64,000 nucleotides of DNA from Sepiola atlantica (lineage: Eukaryota > Mollusca > Cephalopoda > Sepiida > Sepiolidae). The stretch lies in NCBI GenBank assembly GCA_963556195.1, contig OY744544.1:43138484-43202483 (forward strand), read 5' to 3'. Position numbers and translations under genes: made by a program. Under the pieces are notes generated by a model. It was not told where the DNA came from. It did no database searches and was given only the letters and a program-made list of their open reading frames with translations. Below are positions 31,223-42,815 of this stretch, piece by piece. Each line of letters starts with the position of its first letter. The first letter of the stretch is position 1.

Positions 31223-33000
31223 AGGTGTGTTGCTGCAATTATTTTTATATCATTATATTTTCTTTTTCTTATTTATTTCAAACCCCCGTGTATACCTAAG
31301 AAAATACTTATCCAAGATGGCAGCGCCCAACATGAGAAAGGTGTCCACCATGTATGTTGCTATAAAAACGAATAAAATGGAATATCCTATATCTTTATTT
31401 TAAAAGAGATAATAACCTTATTCTATTAAGATCCACGGATATTACTGAATGGAAATGTTTCTAATCCTTGTCAACATCGGAGGGGGGAGTCAGAGTCAGA
31501 GTGAGCAATATTTATAAGACTCGTTAGTTGGTGATCAGAAAATGTGGAAGATTCCAACCCCTCTTCTGATAAGAGATCAGGACAAAAGTATCTCAGTAAG
31601 AAATAAGTTAGAAATCTGAGACACTCATCTGGTTCCAATTAGCTGTCTTTTGTTCCTGCTATTAGACATAGTTTTGCAGACGACTGTTTAAAAAAATATT
31701 TACCTTTCTGACTTCTTAATTCAAACCATACAGGCAGAAATTTCATTCTCGACATGGGTTAACACTTTCATATTACTTTTAGAGATTCATATTACTTTAT
31801 AACAGAGAATCATATACTGTACTGATGTTGCATCTGCCCCATTCGGTTTGCTAAAGTCGAAGGAGCATGCATGCATGTGCGTTGCTTCCTCTAATGACTG
31901 AGGCAAATTTTGTTAGCTGCAATAAACGTCATCAGCAGCTTACATTAGTTAGCATTACATTAATTTAACAACACGATCTTAGAAGATGAATGATTTATTT
32001 TTCATGATCGTCCAGTAGGCTGAAAGGGTAAAACAGGAGGGAGTGAAAAAGAGAGACAGTCAATTAACTTTTAAGCTTATTGCTTAATTATTTAATGTTG
32101 CATTAGATCATCTTAAACATATGTTCTCAGTTCAGCCGCGTCTACAAAACCATTGAGAATCGTGCCCACTACTGTCTTTGTCATATATCTGACATTATAT
32201 TCGACTATTATTAGCTTCCTTTCTCACAAATTCTAGCTTATACAAGGTAAAACGTTTGACCCCTCTGTGACCTTTGTCGGAAACGCATCCTGTTTACAAC
32301 ATGATACCAGATTTATTTAAGCAAATATATTTTAGATAATATTTACACTAGTAAACATAGTCACTAATATTAAACAAGATTTTACACTTATTAGAAAGGC
32401 ACGTGATCTTGTGTAAAAAAATAGTCTTCTACCAAAGTAAACAAGGATCCAAGAGAGATACTTATTGGTGACACGTGTCAGTTTAAAATTAACAGATGAA
32501 ACAATTTTTTTTAATAACTAGCTAAATACCCACTCTACGTAAGGAGTCTCTTGGAGGGTCCGTAAATACTGCCTTTGGGGAATACTCATCTCATTTAGAA
32601 AAAGTTTAAGACCACACCAAAATAAGTATCATATGCTCAAAGATGTTGCTAGGTTAGTGTCCTGTGTCCTTAGTGAATAAAAATGTAAAATGATGCATTG
32701 GATTTCTTATCAGTGCATTACAGGGAAACACCTCAATCCTCCCTCCCTCTAATTTTGTTGCAAGAAAAAAATAACGTTATTTTTTTAAATTTACAAATTG
32801 TCTTGCAGGCAATTCAAAATTATTTACTTTTTCTTGAAAGAAAAGCAGTTTTGTCATAATTAGCTTCTGCCGACCAAATATTAATTCTCAAAAAAGTAGT
32901 TTCTTAAACAAATTGTGACAAAGTGACTGTTTTCATTTTGAATATATTAAAAATGTTTTTATGTCATTTGGGATGATTAAAATTGTTTTAAGAGAAAAGT
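30931..33000. other. Unassigned spacer with (TG)n at 31183-31221
   Basis: Apart from the GT microsatellite and an AACTAGCTAAATACCCACTC word near 32517 that may be a decayed Helitron end in reverse, I recognise nothing. Confidence 0.4.
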
Positions 33001-33002
33001 CA

Positions 33003-33475
33003 TATGAAAACAAAAACTTTAGGGGAAAGGTCAAATGAAAACAAAAACTTTAGGGGAAAGGTCAAATGAAAACAAAAACTTTAGGGGAAAGGTCAAATGA
33101 AAACAAAAACTTTAGGGGAAAGGTCAAATGAAAACAAAAACTTTAAGGGAAAGGTCAAATGAAAACAAAACTTTAAGGGAAAGGTCAAATGAAAACAAAA
33201 CTTTAAGGGAAAGGTCAAATGAAAACAAAACTTTAAGGGAAAGGTCAAATGAAAACAAAACTTTAAGGGAAAGGTCAAATGAAAACAAAACTTTAAGGGA
33301 AAGGTCAAATGAAAACAAAACTTTAAGGGAAAGGTCAAATGAAAACAAAAACTTTAAGGGAAAGGTCAAATGAAAACAAAACTTTAAGGGAAAGGTCAAA
33401 TGAAAACAAAACTTTAAGGGAAAGGTCAAATGAAAACAAAACTTTAAGGGAAAGGTCAAATGAAAACAAAAACTT
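33003..33475. repeat. 30/31-bp minisatellite, about 16 copies
   Basis: Units read ACTTTAAGGGAAAGGTCAAA then TGAAAACAAA. The first five have a five-A run and TTAGGGG (31 bp). Most later ones have four A and TTAAGGG (30 bp), with one 31-bp unit in the middle. Multiples of three keep frames open on both strands, as by-products. Confidence 0.95.
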
Positions 33476-33477
33476 AG

Positions 33478-33815
33478 TCTCTCTAGCACTACTGCAAACA
33501 AATTTCATTTCTTCCTCCATGTACCTCAAACCAAATGGAATTTCCATGAACAAAGTTTCTTTCCAAGAAATTTCCATCTTTGGAACACGTTGCTACAGGC
33601 TGCTTTCCTACAGACTACAACATGGTTATCTTCAAGTCACATGTTAACAAATACGTGCCGAGCAGTCCTATTAATCAAATGCTGTCTATTACATTATCAT
33701 TTCCAAACTTCTCATGGTATTGTTCATCATCCAATCGAAAATCTCATTAACTCTTATCCTTGAGTGGCTTTTGGCCGTGGTAAATGCTGATTTTATTAAT
33801 AAACTTTAGTCAGGA
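33478..33815 (+). pseudogene. Jockey/CR1-like LINE 3' end
   Basis: Frames contain FHLWNTLLQ and SSSHMLTNTC-type text, matching the FPR...WN.LP...FK..VN pattern at the end of CR1/Jockey ORF2. The 3' UTR CTCATTAACTCTTATCCTTG then GTGGCTTTTGGCC is the plus-strand version of about 21755-21800. It starts exactly at the minisatellite end. Confidence 0.7.
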
Positions 33816-34372
33816 TCAATTGAATTCCTGATTGACTCATTCCAATCACCACGTGTGCATCTCAGGGACTCATTCCATTAAAAACCTATCAACATCACTG
33901 GTATACTTATTGGAGATTAGACAGTTCTGAATGTATTTTATTGGACGCTTTTAACAGTAATAGCATTGAATAAACAATCAAGAATATTTCATGTTATGGA
34001 AGAAACATGTGCATTAATCTGGCCCAAATTTAAATTTCATCAAACTTCCACATTTTGAAAATTGCTATGATGTGAAAACGTGTATTCTTTATCTAATGTA
34101 TAATAAAATTATGTCGATCAGATTTTAAAAGTTTAATCTAAATAGCATTTAAGCCGACAAATCAAACTTTGAGCATGACTAGTCAATTTTCATTTGTTAT
34201 TGTTTTACCATGTTGTTGGGAATTAACTAACATACTTCACTACAATTTATTTCTTAAAAATACTTAATCTAGTTCCTCAGTTTGCTAATATGGAGACATT
34301 TTTAATTAACACCTAAAAAGGAAAATCAGCTAAAGAGAGCAACTCTTATTCTTTTAGTAAATGTTTGTGTTC

Positions 34373-34480
34373 CTTTGTATTATTTGGATATTTCGGACTA
34401 CTGTTCTCATCTTGGGTGTTATTCTCACAACGTTTCGGCCGATGTAACCTCAAACCTTCTTCAGGTGTATCTTGTCCAAC
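34373..34480 (-). repeat. PLE terminal repeat, best preserved copy
   Basis: The minus strand carries CACCTGAAGAAGGTTTGAGG, TTACATCGGCCGAAACGTTG, TGAGAATAACACCC and AAGATGAGAACAGTAGTCCG. It matches the sequence just after the PLE coding remnant at 1231-1320. A shorter plus-strand piece at 34699-34745 (GTGAGAATAACATCCAAGAT) makes an inverted pair about 220 bp apart. Confidence 0.7.
34426..34467 (-). ncRNA. Hammerhead-like motif in PLE terminal repeat
   Basis: Minus strand: CAC (34465-34467), CUGAAGA (34458-34464), extra A, GGUU, a 12-nt loop, GGCC, GAA, ACGU (34430-34433, self-complementary), U (34429) as cleavage nucleotide, then GUG (34426-34428). CAC/GUG forms helix I. Helix II is GGUU/GGCC with two G·U pairs. 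Other copies keep pairing with different bases (GGCCG/CGGCU at 1.25 kb, GAC/GUC at 15 kb, GGUC/GGCC at 50 kb). Hammerheads in PLE terminal repeats are established. Confidence 0.6.
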
Positions 34481-35119
34481 TCGGGAATGTGTATAGAATT
34501 TCGAACAGAATCCTTTATTTAATCCACAGGGGTAGCTTGCTCTCATTCTATCAGCCATGACCGGGTAGAAGTCTTAAGTAACTTATAATTGTATTTTTAG
34601 TATCACCTGCACTGAGGATTGAACCTTTAACCTCCAGAAGATTGTCATTTAGAACTGATTATTACTTAACACTTTATCCATTACGTCACAGGTCTTTGCA
34701 ATGTGAGAATAACATCCAAGATGAGAACAGTCGTCTTAATAATACAAATTATCAATCCTCATCTCAAAAATCCCGAAACATAGTTTCCCTTATTTGATTT
34801 TTTTAGAATACTGAACCTAAGAAAAAGGGGAGGGTTATGTAACATAGAAATATTTACAAAACAAATTTGAATGTAATAGATCCCGGGCAACGCCAGGTCA
34901 GTACAGATCGTAAATAATATAACTTATTGAATAAATGCTGAAAATTTCATGAAAATTTTATTTTCTAATTTTTAGTGATTAAAAGAAATTAACGCATAGT
35001 GTCACACATTACCTAGCAGTAATATGCTTTTCAAGTTGAGTGTAGAATGGTATTGCAAATGCAAAAAGTTATTTAGATATGTTTGACAGAGCTTTACCTT
35101 AGCTTCACTAGTTAGCATT

Positions 35120-35905
35120 TAAAGAGTGCATTGTTGTTGCTGCAACAGCATTGACCATGGTCAGGTTGGGCCAACTTTTTCCCTCACCTGCACCATGTTA
35201 TGTTCTGAACCATGGCGGCCCACGCACGGTAGTCCTGAGCAAGGTCGCACAAGATGGTTAGCCGATTGTGATTCCACTTGTGGACCTGAGAGCTCAGCTA
35301 AGTCATTCCTGATGGTTGTTGGCCATGTCCTAAGCTTCTCTCCTATAAGCTTGCGCCATCCAGGCAGAGGATTACAGTGTAAATTAATTCCCCTTCTGGA
35401 TAATAAGCTGCATGCCCAAACCATCGAAGCCATCGCTGAGAACAGACGAACGGCTAAGACTTCAGGTTGAGGCATTGGCAAAGAACAGCACTTGAAACAC
35501 TGACAGCCACCGACAATGCAGGATGCATGCGGCAGAAACGTTCATTGTCAAAGACTTCCAACTTTTGCCGATCGCCACCCTCATTGGCCATGTCTCGCAG
35601 ACATAGAAGAGGATCGACCAGATGATAGATTGATTGAGATTAAATCTGCTGACATCCCCACAAGGATTGGGGGAATACAAAGCTGAATCTAGCAGCCCCA
35701 ACTCAACAATCGACCTCTGTCGCACCCTGCCTGAACGAAACAACGGTAGCCCTGACGTACAAAAACAACTCCACATCTTCCAAAACAGCGCTATTCATAA
35801 ACAGTGGTCTCCAGACCTCCGGAGAGACCAAAGAGGAGAGGATCTTAGTCTTCCATGTCTTGATGTTGATGTGCCTCCAAAGAGTGCATTGGTTAGGGTT
35901 AGTCA
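35120..35905 (-). pseudogene. LINE reverse transcriptase C-terminal fragment (fourth family)
   Basis: The minus strand reads HINIKTWKTKILSSL, then FYVCETWPMRV (the YGCETWP motif decayed), LHCRWLSVFQVLF, SMVWACSLLSRRGINLHCNP, KLIGEKLRTWPTTIRNDLAE and LSGPQV. This is the post-RT region of a LINE family common in invertebrates and fish, distinct from the other three here. Frames change several times. Local GC is higher than in the flanks. Confidence 0.75.
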
Positions 35906-35939
35906 TGTGACAAGATAGAAGGATTTGAAAATAAAATCA

Positions 35940-36512
35940 GTAGCAGTTTAATGTTATGGAAGAAAATTGTTAGTTAAGATCCGGATAGATAGGGGCATTT
36001 AGATCTGTCATACATCAGCCCTTTCTGAATATAGCCAGAAGCAATGCAGAGATAAGAAAATGGATCCACAGTTAAGTTCATAAAGTACAGTTGCCTACTT
36101 TATTAGCTCCCACTAGTTGTATCCAGATGATAGCGTCACCCTGGTCTACTAGAAATAAGAGTTGTTAAGTATTCATATTTACAACAAACTATGAATTAAT
36201 CTTATATAAAAAGTAAGACGATTTCCACGCTCAACCCCTATATTTATGATTGATAGCCTTCAAAATAATGGCACATACGTAAATCCGTTTCGTTGGTGAT
36301 TTTTGGCAAATATTGGTCTTTGTTGCGAGAAAAAAATTACTTTCAATATATTTCATCAATTTTATTATTTAGTCGTGATTAATATTTTATTTTCATTAGT
36401 TATAAAGGAAGGGTAAGGAGCTTTCACCCTCATAGTCATAAGTCTTCATACTGCATCTCAAATCACCAGGTTCATAAATTAGAACTCTACAACGCCTGGT
36501 AGCCCTGCTAGC
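35940..36512 (+). mobile_element. Helitron-like family 1 copy
   Basis: Starts with CAGTTTAATGTTATGGAAG and runs to CTACAACGCCTGGTAGCCCT then GCTAG near 36512, a decayed version of the family hairpin and CTAG end. It matches 37013-37512 at the 5' side. Confidence 0.5.
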
Positions 36513-37012
36513 ATTACATATTACTTGGGGTAATATTATTTTAGAGTTAAGTGTAGATTGGGTTATTAGGTACTAGCATGGCTGCCTGGGGGCATGGACA
36601 ACAAAATAGAAGATTTAAAAAGTGTATGTAACATCTTCCTTTTAAAACTTCTCTCTCAATCCCCCTCCAACCCTCTTCCCTCTCATATATATCTCATAAG
36701 TAACATTTCACACCAGAAGTCGATGGGAAAAATCTTTCTAAATCTCAACCCACTCTGACTAATTCCGTTCCAGTTGAATATTACAAAAATATGTATCCAT
36801 ATTCTGACCAAGGCAATGCTGAAAAAGAATGAATCAGCTTTATGGGCGTGTCTTGTGTAGTTTTTAACTTTTAGGTAGACATACACACACAAACAACTGT
36901 CTTTTAGGTATGATTGACATGATTTAAACTCAGAATCAATTACATGTCCCATATGTCTGATTGGTTGGTTTAATCATGTGACTTGACATAGGATCTGAAG
37001 ATTTAGACAATT

Positions 37013-37512
37013 GCAGTTTAATGTTATGGAAGAAACATGTAAATTAAGATCTGCATAGATAGGGATGCTTGAACACCATTTCCCCTGAAGATAGTCAGTA
37101 GCAATTCATAGTTAAGGAAAATAGATCCATAGATAAGTTAATCTAACATATAAAGTTATCTTGTCAGACTTTCAAAGTCAGACCCAGATAGCATTTAAAC
37201 TGACAAATCAAACTTTGCTACTGACTAGCTAATATTCTTTTGTTATTGTCGTACCTGATTATTGACAATATAATGACGTATTAGCTACAATTTATTTTTA
37301 AATTACTTAATCCGGCCCAGACGACTACTAATATGAAACATTTTTAAATAATCATCTAAAAATAAAAATCAGCAAGGGAGAATAACTCATTTTAAATTGA
37401 AAAATATAATTGCAGCTGTCTACGTTAAGTTTTAAAAATGTGCAAACAAATAAAAATTAAAAACTGAAATGACTTCACTGGATCCCGAGCAACGCCGGGT
37501 AGGGACAACTAA
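37013..37512 (+). mobile_element. Helitron-like family 1, complete 3' end
   Basis: Contains all family blocks and ends CCCGAGCAACGCCGGG (hairpin 37484-37499), then CTAA before T at 37512. This fits a Helitron CTRR terminus. No Rep/helicase frame, so non-autonomous. Confidence 0.65.
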
Positions 37513-38167
37513 TAAAATATATGTTTAAGTTAAATTTCTGTCTCTTTTTTTCCAGTATGAATGTTCCAGCTATGTTACAAGGGAGAAGAAACAGGAAAAC
37601 AGTGGCAATACTGAACCAGAAGAGAGGGAAGCGAACAACATACATACCCTGATTTGGTGTACAACCTAAATTGGAGGAGTTCGGGGGGGGGGGGCGCCCC
37701 TAACGCCTGAACTGTTCAGGAGTCCTCCTATTACAAATTCAGAGGCAAGGGAAATATGGCATCTGTAAAATGTGGCTCTTTGTTGCCAATACAGACAAAG
37801 TAATAAACCTCGATCTACTCCAACCCCCAAAAAGTGTTGGATTGAAAAGGGACGGATTTACACAAGGGACCAATTATGATTAAAACAAGAAAGGATCCAT
37901 TCTTAAAATGCGTCCATTTAATCAACTACAAGTTTAGCTATGTGAATGCCATTTCAAACTTAAGCGTGACAGATCAACGAACAGAACTTCTTAAAATGAT
38001 GTGTGGATGCATCTAAAAATGCTATTGACAGACCAAATAAAATGACATCCTAAAAATTTAAGCAGGACAGATTGAAGGAAATACGATTGCGTGAGGGACC
38101 AAAGCAAATTCAATTGCAAACTAAAGCAAGGACAAAAAAAGAGAAAATGCCATCACAAACTTCAGCT
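37513..38167. other. Unassigned spacer with diverged minisatellite words
   Basis: GGATTTACACAAGGGACCAA near 37854 recurs near 38785, so a dispersed repeat covers both. Words such as ATGCCATTTCAAACTTAAGC resemble the 20.3-kb minisatellite unit. Confidence 0.4.
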
Positions 38168-38385
38168 GGACATGTTGATCTATTAGCTAGGAGCAAACTG
38201 TAGCATCTGTTCTTATACTATACTTCATCTTTTCTTTCTTTGGTCAATTAAGAAGAAATCCTTCGTCGACTGAAGCAATTGTTATTTTTGTCCCAATCCA
38301 GGATGTCTCTTTTTGGGGAGCTGGATATTTCCCACAAAGAACCGACCTTGTGTCTAACTGTCCTCGTGATAGGACAAGTAAATAG
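38168..38385 (+). mobile_element. U2 snRNA-headed SINE-like element, copy 3
   Basis: Head TTAGCTAGGAGCAAACTGTA then GCATCTGTTCTTATACTATAC. The body has GACTGAAGCAATTGTTATTTTTG-type sequence, TTTTTGGGGAGCTGGATATTT and CGACCTTGTGTCTAACTG. It ends near ACAAGTAAATAGGA. Confidence 0.7.
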
Positions 38386-39598
38386 GAATACATAAGATAA
38401 AATAAAATTGGAAACTTAAGAAAGACAGACAAAAAGAAATGCAATCACAAACTTAAATGTGACAAATGACAGGAAATGCAATCACAAACGAAAATGAGGA
38501 GAAACAAAAGGAAATGCTATTGCAAACATAAGCGTTGAAGACCAAAGAAAATCTTTTTTAAATATCAAAATTCTTGAGTCAATCCAACCTAAAATTCAGA
38601 CAAATATCCAGGACTATTATCACACCTTACACACAGCAATTTTCATGAAGCTTGACTGTGTGGTTTGTTAAAATGTTAAGATTTATTGAAACAAATCTCA
38701 GCGTGACAGACTGACTGACCTGCAAAAGAAAAAAACCTATCATAGAGACACAAAGACATGTTGGATTGGAAGGAATGGATAGATTTTTACACAAGGGACC
38801 AATTATGATTTTTTTTTTTTAGGGGGAAGAGGTGCAAAATACAAGGGAGATGATAAAAAAACAGGGAGGAAATGAGGCAAACTAGAAAGAATAAGGGCGT
38901 TTTTTTTTCTTGAAGCTCTTTGAGGGTGAGACGGAGAGGTGGTGAGAGATATGAAAGGGTTACAAAAGAAAGATAAGAGTGCTAGGGTATACGAATCTGG
39001 AAAGAGTTACTTAGGTTTGGTGGATAGAGTAAGGCTGGTGCCAAGCTAGGGTGGAGGGAGGGAATTGGTGAGGAATGTAAATGTTTACGTTTCTGTCAGA
39101 ATCCAGGTGGCCTTCATTTAGATTTCTCCATATTTCGCAACCCAGATTCTATGTTCTGTTTATTGTTACCAAAAGAAAACATGGACCCTTTTTATTGCAG
39201 TTTAACCCTTTGCCTAGTAATTAAGTGGTCTGTTTTGCCTAATCTCTATATTAATAAAATTGTGTGACCACTTCTCATACATCTGTGTATGGGTTTCTCA
39301 TCTCTACGTGACTTACACATTTTTTTTATTTGCTATTAATCCAACATGAAATGAAAAATGCAATAGCATAACATAAAAAAAAACGAAATTTTAATAATCG
39401 TATTTTTTTAAAAATAATTCAAGTACGAAATTAAATCCACCAGAATGAATTTCGGTTTCTTCATAAACAAGTAAACCATTTTAATCATTTTGTTAATAGT
39501 TGAAAAAAAAAAATTACTTATTATTCTGTGACCCTTTAAAATTTATGTAGGAAAGTCGTATTTGTGTGTTTGTGTTCAGCTAAAACTACCGAAAATAT
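38386..39598. other. Unassigned spacer
   Basis: The first 150 bp hold diverged units like those at 20.3 kb (GGAAATGCAATCACAAACTT). The rest is purine-rich and unassigned. Confidence 0.4.
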
Positions 39599-39614
39599 TT
39601 TATATTTTCACTGA

Positions 39615-39668
39615 TCGACGGGTGTATACATCCTTTATACACACCGGGTGTATACATCCTTTATACAC
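39615..39668. repeat. Tandem pair of palindromic 26-27-bp units
   Basis: GGGTGTATACATCCTTTATA then CACAC occurs twice in a row. Each unit is itself a near-palindrome (GTGTATA / TTATACAC). Confidence 0.8.
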
Positions 39669-39989
39669 ACCCGTGTTGTTCTCGCTGTGAACCCTGGTTC
39701 TTGATCGTCTGTAGATAAAACACTCGGATGCTGATGCTAATTTATGATGCAGAAGGTTTATGTAAAAACTTTTAAATAAACCTTCCTCATCATAAAAGAG
39801 ACAGTCACATAAAACGTCAGAGTGACAGCAGTCCACTTGTGCACGTGTGAGAGAGAGAGAGAGAGATAGACATATAGATCGCTTGTCTCGTTAAAATTCG
39901 CTATATTGTATGCGACCGCCGCCGCCACCACCACCATCTCCCCTCTCGCTGGGGCTACTCGTGAGACGACAATGTTTCGCATCCACTTG

Positions 39990-40215
39990 CGTAAGCTCCT
40001 ATTTACTTGCCTCCACACGAAAGCAGAGTTGGACACAAGGTCGATTTTTAATGTGGGGAAAATCCAGCTACCCAAAAAGGGGCACTCTGGATTGAAACAA
40101 AAATAAAAATTGCCTCGGTCTAGAAGAATTTCTCCTTCACTAACCGATGACAGAAAAGATTAAGTGTAGTATCAGAACAGATACTACACTTTGCTCCTAG
40201 TGAAAAGGTGAAGAA
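39990..40215 (-). mobile_element. U2 snRNA-headed SINE-like element, copy 4
   Basis: The minus strand begins CACTAGGAGCAAAGTGTAGT then ATCTGTTCTGATACTACACTT. The U2 stretch is followed by its own inverted copy, giving a hairpin of 12-nt arms (AAGTGTAGTATC / GATACTACACTT) around a six-base loop. The shared body follows to about 39990. This is one of the best-preserved copies. Confidence 0.75.
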
Positions 40216-41830
40216 GTTGTAAGTAAAAAAGCGACAGAAAAGCCGGAAGTCACATGGTTTCATTGACTTCTACTTTGAAGTCACCTCTAAACTTTAAGGT
40301 GTCAATCAAACTCTTCCATCAAAAGACGACCTTCGCTATGTAACAGATGCACTTACAAACCTAACATGTATTCTGATTCAGTATGCTGGTTATGATAAAA
40401 AAAAAACAATCCAATATTGGGGTTACCAAGGACACAATTAGAGTAGGAGAGATCACAGGTAAAAAATTACTTTAATTTTTACTGGTAAATGTTCGAAAAA
40501 AACCCACTAAAAACAAGGTCAAACAGCTGGCTGCTGATTACTTTATTGCAGTTATATGATTATCATCTATTTTCTTTTGAGTGAGTTTATCCTTACACGC
40601 AGACTGATTAATACATTATCCAATCAGAATACTTTTGTGTGGAAAGCACTTCCGGTGAACTGTTTCATTATATTTTTCCTGCATTTTCGGCAGTCAGTGT
40701 TTCTCATGTCAAGGTGATGAGACGATTATGTTCCTGTCTCGTCCCAAAACCAAAACCCGGTGAGCACGAGACGAATAATCCAGACTCAACCCATGTTTTG
40801 GATTTATGCGCACCCACCTACTCAGCATGTTTTCGTATTTTTGTCTACGTAACTCTTTCAAGCTCCTGTCTGTTTGTTGATGAAACCGTATGAAGAAAAT
40901 TAATTTGAATTGTAATGAAGGAGATTGTTCGGTGCTTCTTGACATAAGACCCCCGGTAAATGCTCTAAATAAAATTCTAATTTTAGGAAAATAAACGGTG
41001 AAAATAAAAATGTTAACCAAATTTTATGGAAAACAGTCTAGTAGTTTGTTCTTTATTATATATTATATTCAATTTTTCCTACGATGCATTTTTTGAGTTG
41101 AAAAACGTCATTTTGTTCACTGAATAGGGACCTCCGAAACATAGAATCGCAGACGTCATAGGTTTTGCGTTCTTTAAGAAATCCATACATCTGTGTTATT
41201 TTTATTGTGTTTTTAAATCTCCCTAAAATAAAGTTATACTAATAGGAAGTTGTTTTAAAGTAAAATAGTTTATTTAAAGATTAAATTAGCGAACTGAGAA
41301 AGAAACACATTCTTTCTTGAGATATAAGTATGAAATCTGCTTTGTTCTACGGCAGGGCTATTGTTTGCACAAAAAATGAGATTATTATGTGAAATGTTAA
41401 ATATGTATGGATGAGCAAAAGGGAAACAAATGGCTTACATTATGTTGTTGTAGACAAAATTAACGAAAACAAAAGTTTTGAATGTCATCAAAATAAATAT
41501 TAAAATAGTTTGAAGTAACGATTTTTGCTATTATTTTGTTTTGTTAGCGTCTACCTTAAATTTTATATATAATAAAATCAAACTAAAAATGAAAAAGTAT
41601 TGTGGTGTGTTAATGATTTAACAATATTATTTGTCAATTAAAAATAAATGAAACCATTTCAAACTGAAAATAAATTTTAAGTCAGATCGCATTTTCACCA
41701 AATAAAATTAGAATTCGGAAAAATTTTGAATAGATAAGCATTTAAATTTGAAAAAAGAAAAATTATAAAAAGTATACTTTTTTCTCAGCTTCAAGAATGT
41801 AAGCAAAAAGGAAACATTTGTAAACAGAAC
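40216..41830. other. AT-rich spacer
   Basis: No gene or element recognised on either strand. Confidence 0.4.
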
Positions 41831-41831
41831 A

Positions 41832-42107
41832 TAACAAACATAGTGTTCAGTTAGAACGAAAAAGATGGCGTCAATAAGCAATGCACATTTACCCCTGGGC
41901 CCCTGATAATCGCTCAAAAATCGAAAATTAAATAAAATACTGTTAGAACATTGCATTTTCGCACGATTGGTGACATTTATTGGATGTGTTTCTACCAGTA
42001 TTTTGTTTAATTTTCGTCTTTTGAGCGATTATCAGAAGCCCAGTGGTACACGTGCATTGTTTATCCACACCATCTTCTTTTTCATTCTAACTGAACACTG
42101 TTTGTTT
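41832..42107. mobile_element. Large imperfect foldback
   Basis: Arms of about 119 nt (41832-41950 and 41989-42107) share TAGTGTTCAGTTAGAAC, CTGATAATCGCTCAAAA and AAAATTAAA.AAAATACTG with scattered substitutions and one small gap. The loop is about 38 nt. There is no transposase frame. Confidence 0.75.
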
Positions 42108-42274
42108 TTACAAAAAAAAAAAAAACGCTTTAAAATAAGTTGAAACACAAATAAACTTACTCAGGTAGGTAAAAGAGTAACTTATCTTGGCTTTGGTAAC
42201 ATTTATTTGTTGCACATTTGTTTTTATTTTTCTACCCTTTTTTTTGTTTTGTTCGTTCTTGTAATAAATGCCCC

Positions 42275-42815
42275 TACCTTTTGACTAGGAGCAAAGTGTA
42301 GTATCTACATTTAATCTTTTCTGTCCCTGGCCGGTGAAGTAGAAAGCCTTCTAGGCAATTTACATTTTTCCCAATCCAGAGTGTCCCTTTTTGGGTATTT
42401 ATTTACTCCTCTCCAGGAGTTAGGCACAAGGCCAGTTTTATCTTACTCCCACAAGTAAGATGTGACCCAAGGTCGGGTTGGGAAAGTGGGATTGTAAAAG
42501 CCAGCGCTCGAGAGGTGAGCACTCTGACCATTAAAAATTGCCTGGGCAGCCCCGTCGCCATTCCCCGGTAGGGGCGCCTCAAGCAGTAAGGAATAAACTT
42601 ACTCCTCCCCCAAAGAGGGGAGGCGAAGCCTGGGAGGGTGGACCTCCTAGAACTGCACAGGACAGACCCATAGACCGGCGTAAATCAAGCCCCGAAAGCC
42701 AAGACAATATCAGTCTATGGGGTGCAGTATCCATCGGAACAGATACTACACTTTGATCTTAGCCAAAAGAAAAACCGACCTTGTGTCTAACTCTGCCCTC
42801 GTGGGGAAGCAAGTA
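42275..42815 (+). mobile_element. U2 snRNA-headed element, copy 5, split by another element
   Basis: The 5' part, 42275-42395, carries the head TTTGACTAGGAGCAAAGTGT then AGTATCT and the body up to CCCTTTTTGGG. The remainder (AACCGACCTTGTGTCTAACT, then CTGCCCTCGTGGGGAAGC) resumes after about 42772. The break falls where the other copies have TTTTTGGGGAGCTGG. Confidence 0.7.
42396..42772 (-). mobile_element. Element with near-perfect U2 5' end, nested in copy 5
   Basis: Minus strand 42769-42737 matches U2 snRNA nucleotides from CTTTTGGCTAAGATCAAAG through TGTAGTATCTGTTC, 33 bases with no difference that I can see from typical metazoan U2. The similarity then stops. A GC-rich body follows, with a possible A-box-like TGGTCAGAGTGCTCACC near 42515-42535. 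It differs from the other U2-headed elements in body and is closer to true U2. Confidence 0.65.

Larger units (their letters stand above)
33960..34905 (+). mobile_element. Helitron-like family 1, interrupted by PLE terminal repeats
   Basis: Blocks shared with 37013-37512: ATGTTATGGAAGAAACATGT, then GCATTTAAGCCGACAAATCA, then AAAATCAGCTAAAGAGAG. The family-1 3' hairpin TCCCGGGCAACGCCAGG appears only at 34881, after about 400 bp containing PLE terminal-repeat pieces (34373-34750). The CTRR end is degraded (CAGTACAG). Confidence 0.55.

Noticed and set aside
41832..42107. Hammerhead in the arms of the 41.9-kb foldback (CTGATAATCGCTCAAAA...CGAAAATT)
   Set aside because: G8 of the core is A in both arms and helix II does not pair.
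42737..42769. A functional U2 snRNA gene
   Set aside because: Identity stops after 33 bases. The Sm site and 3' stem-loops are missing.
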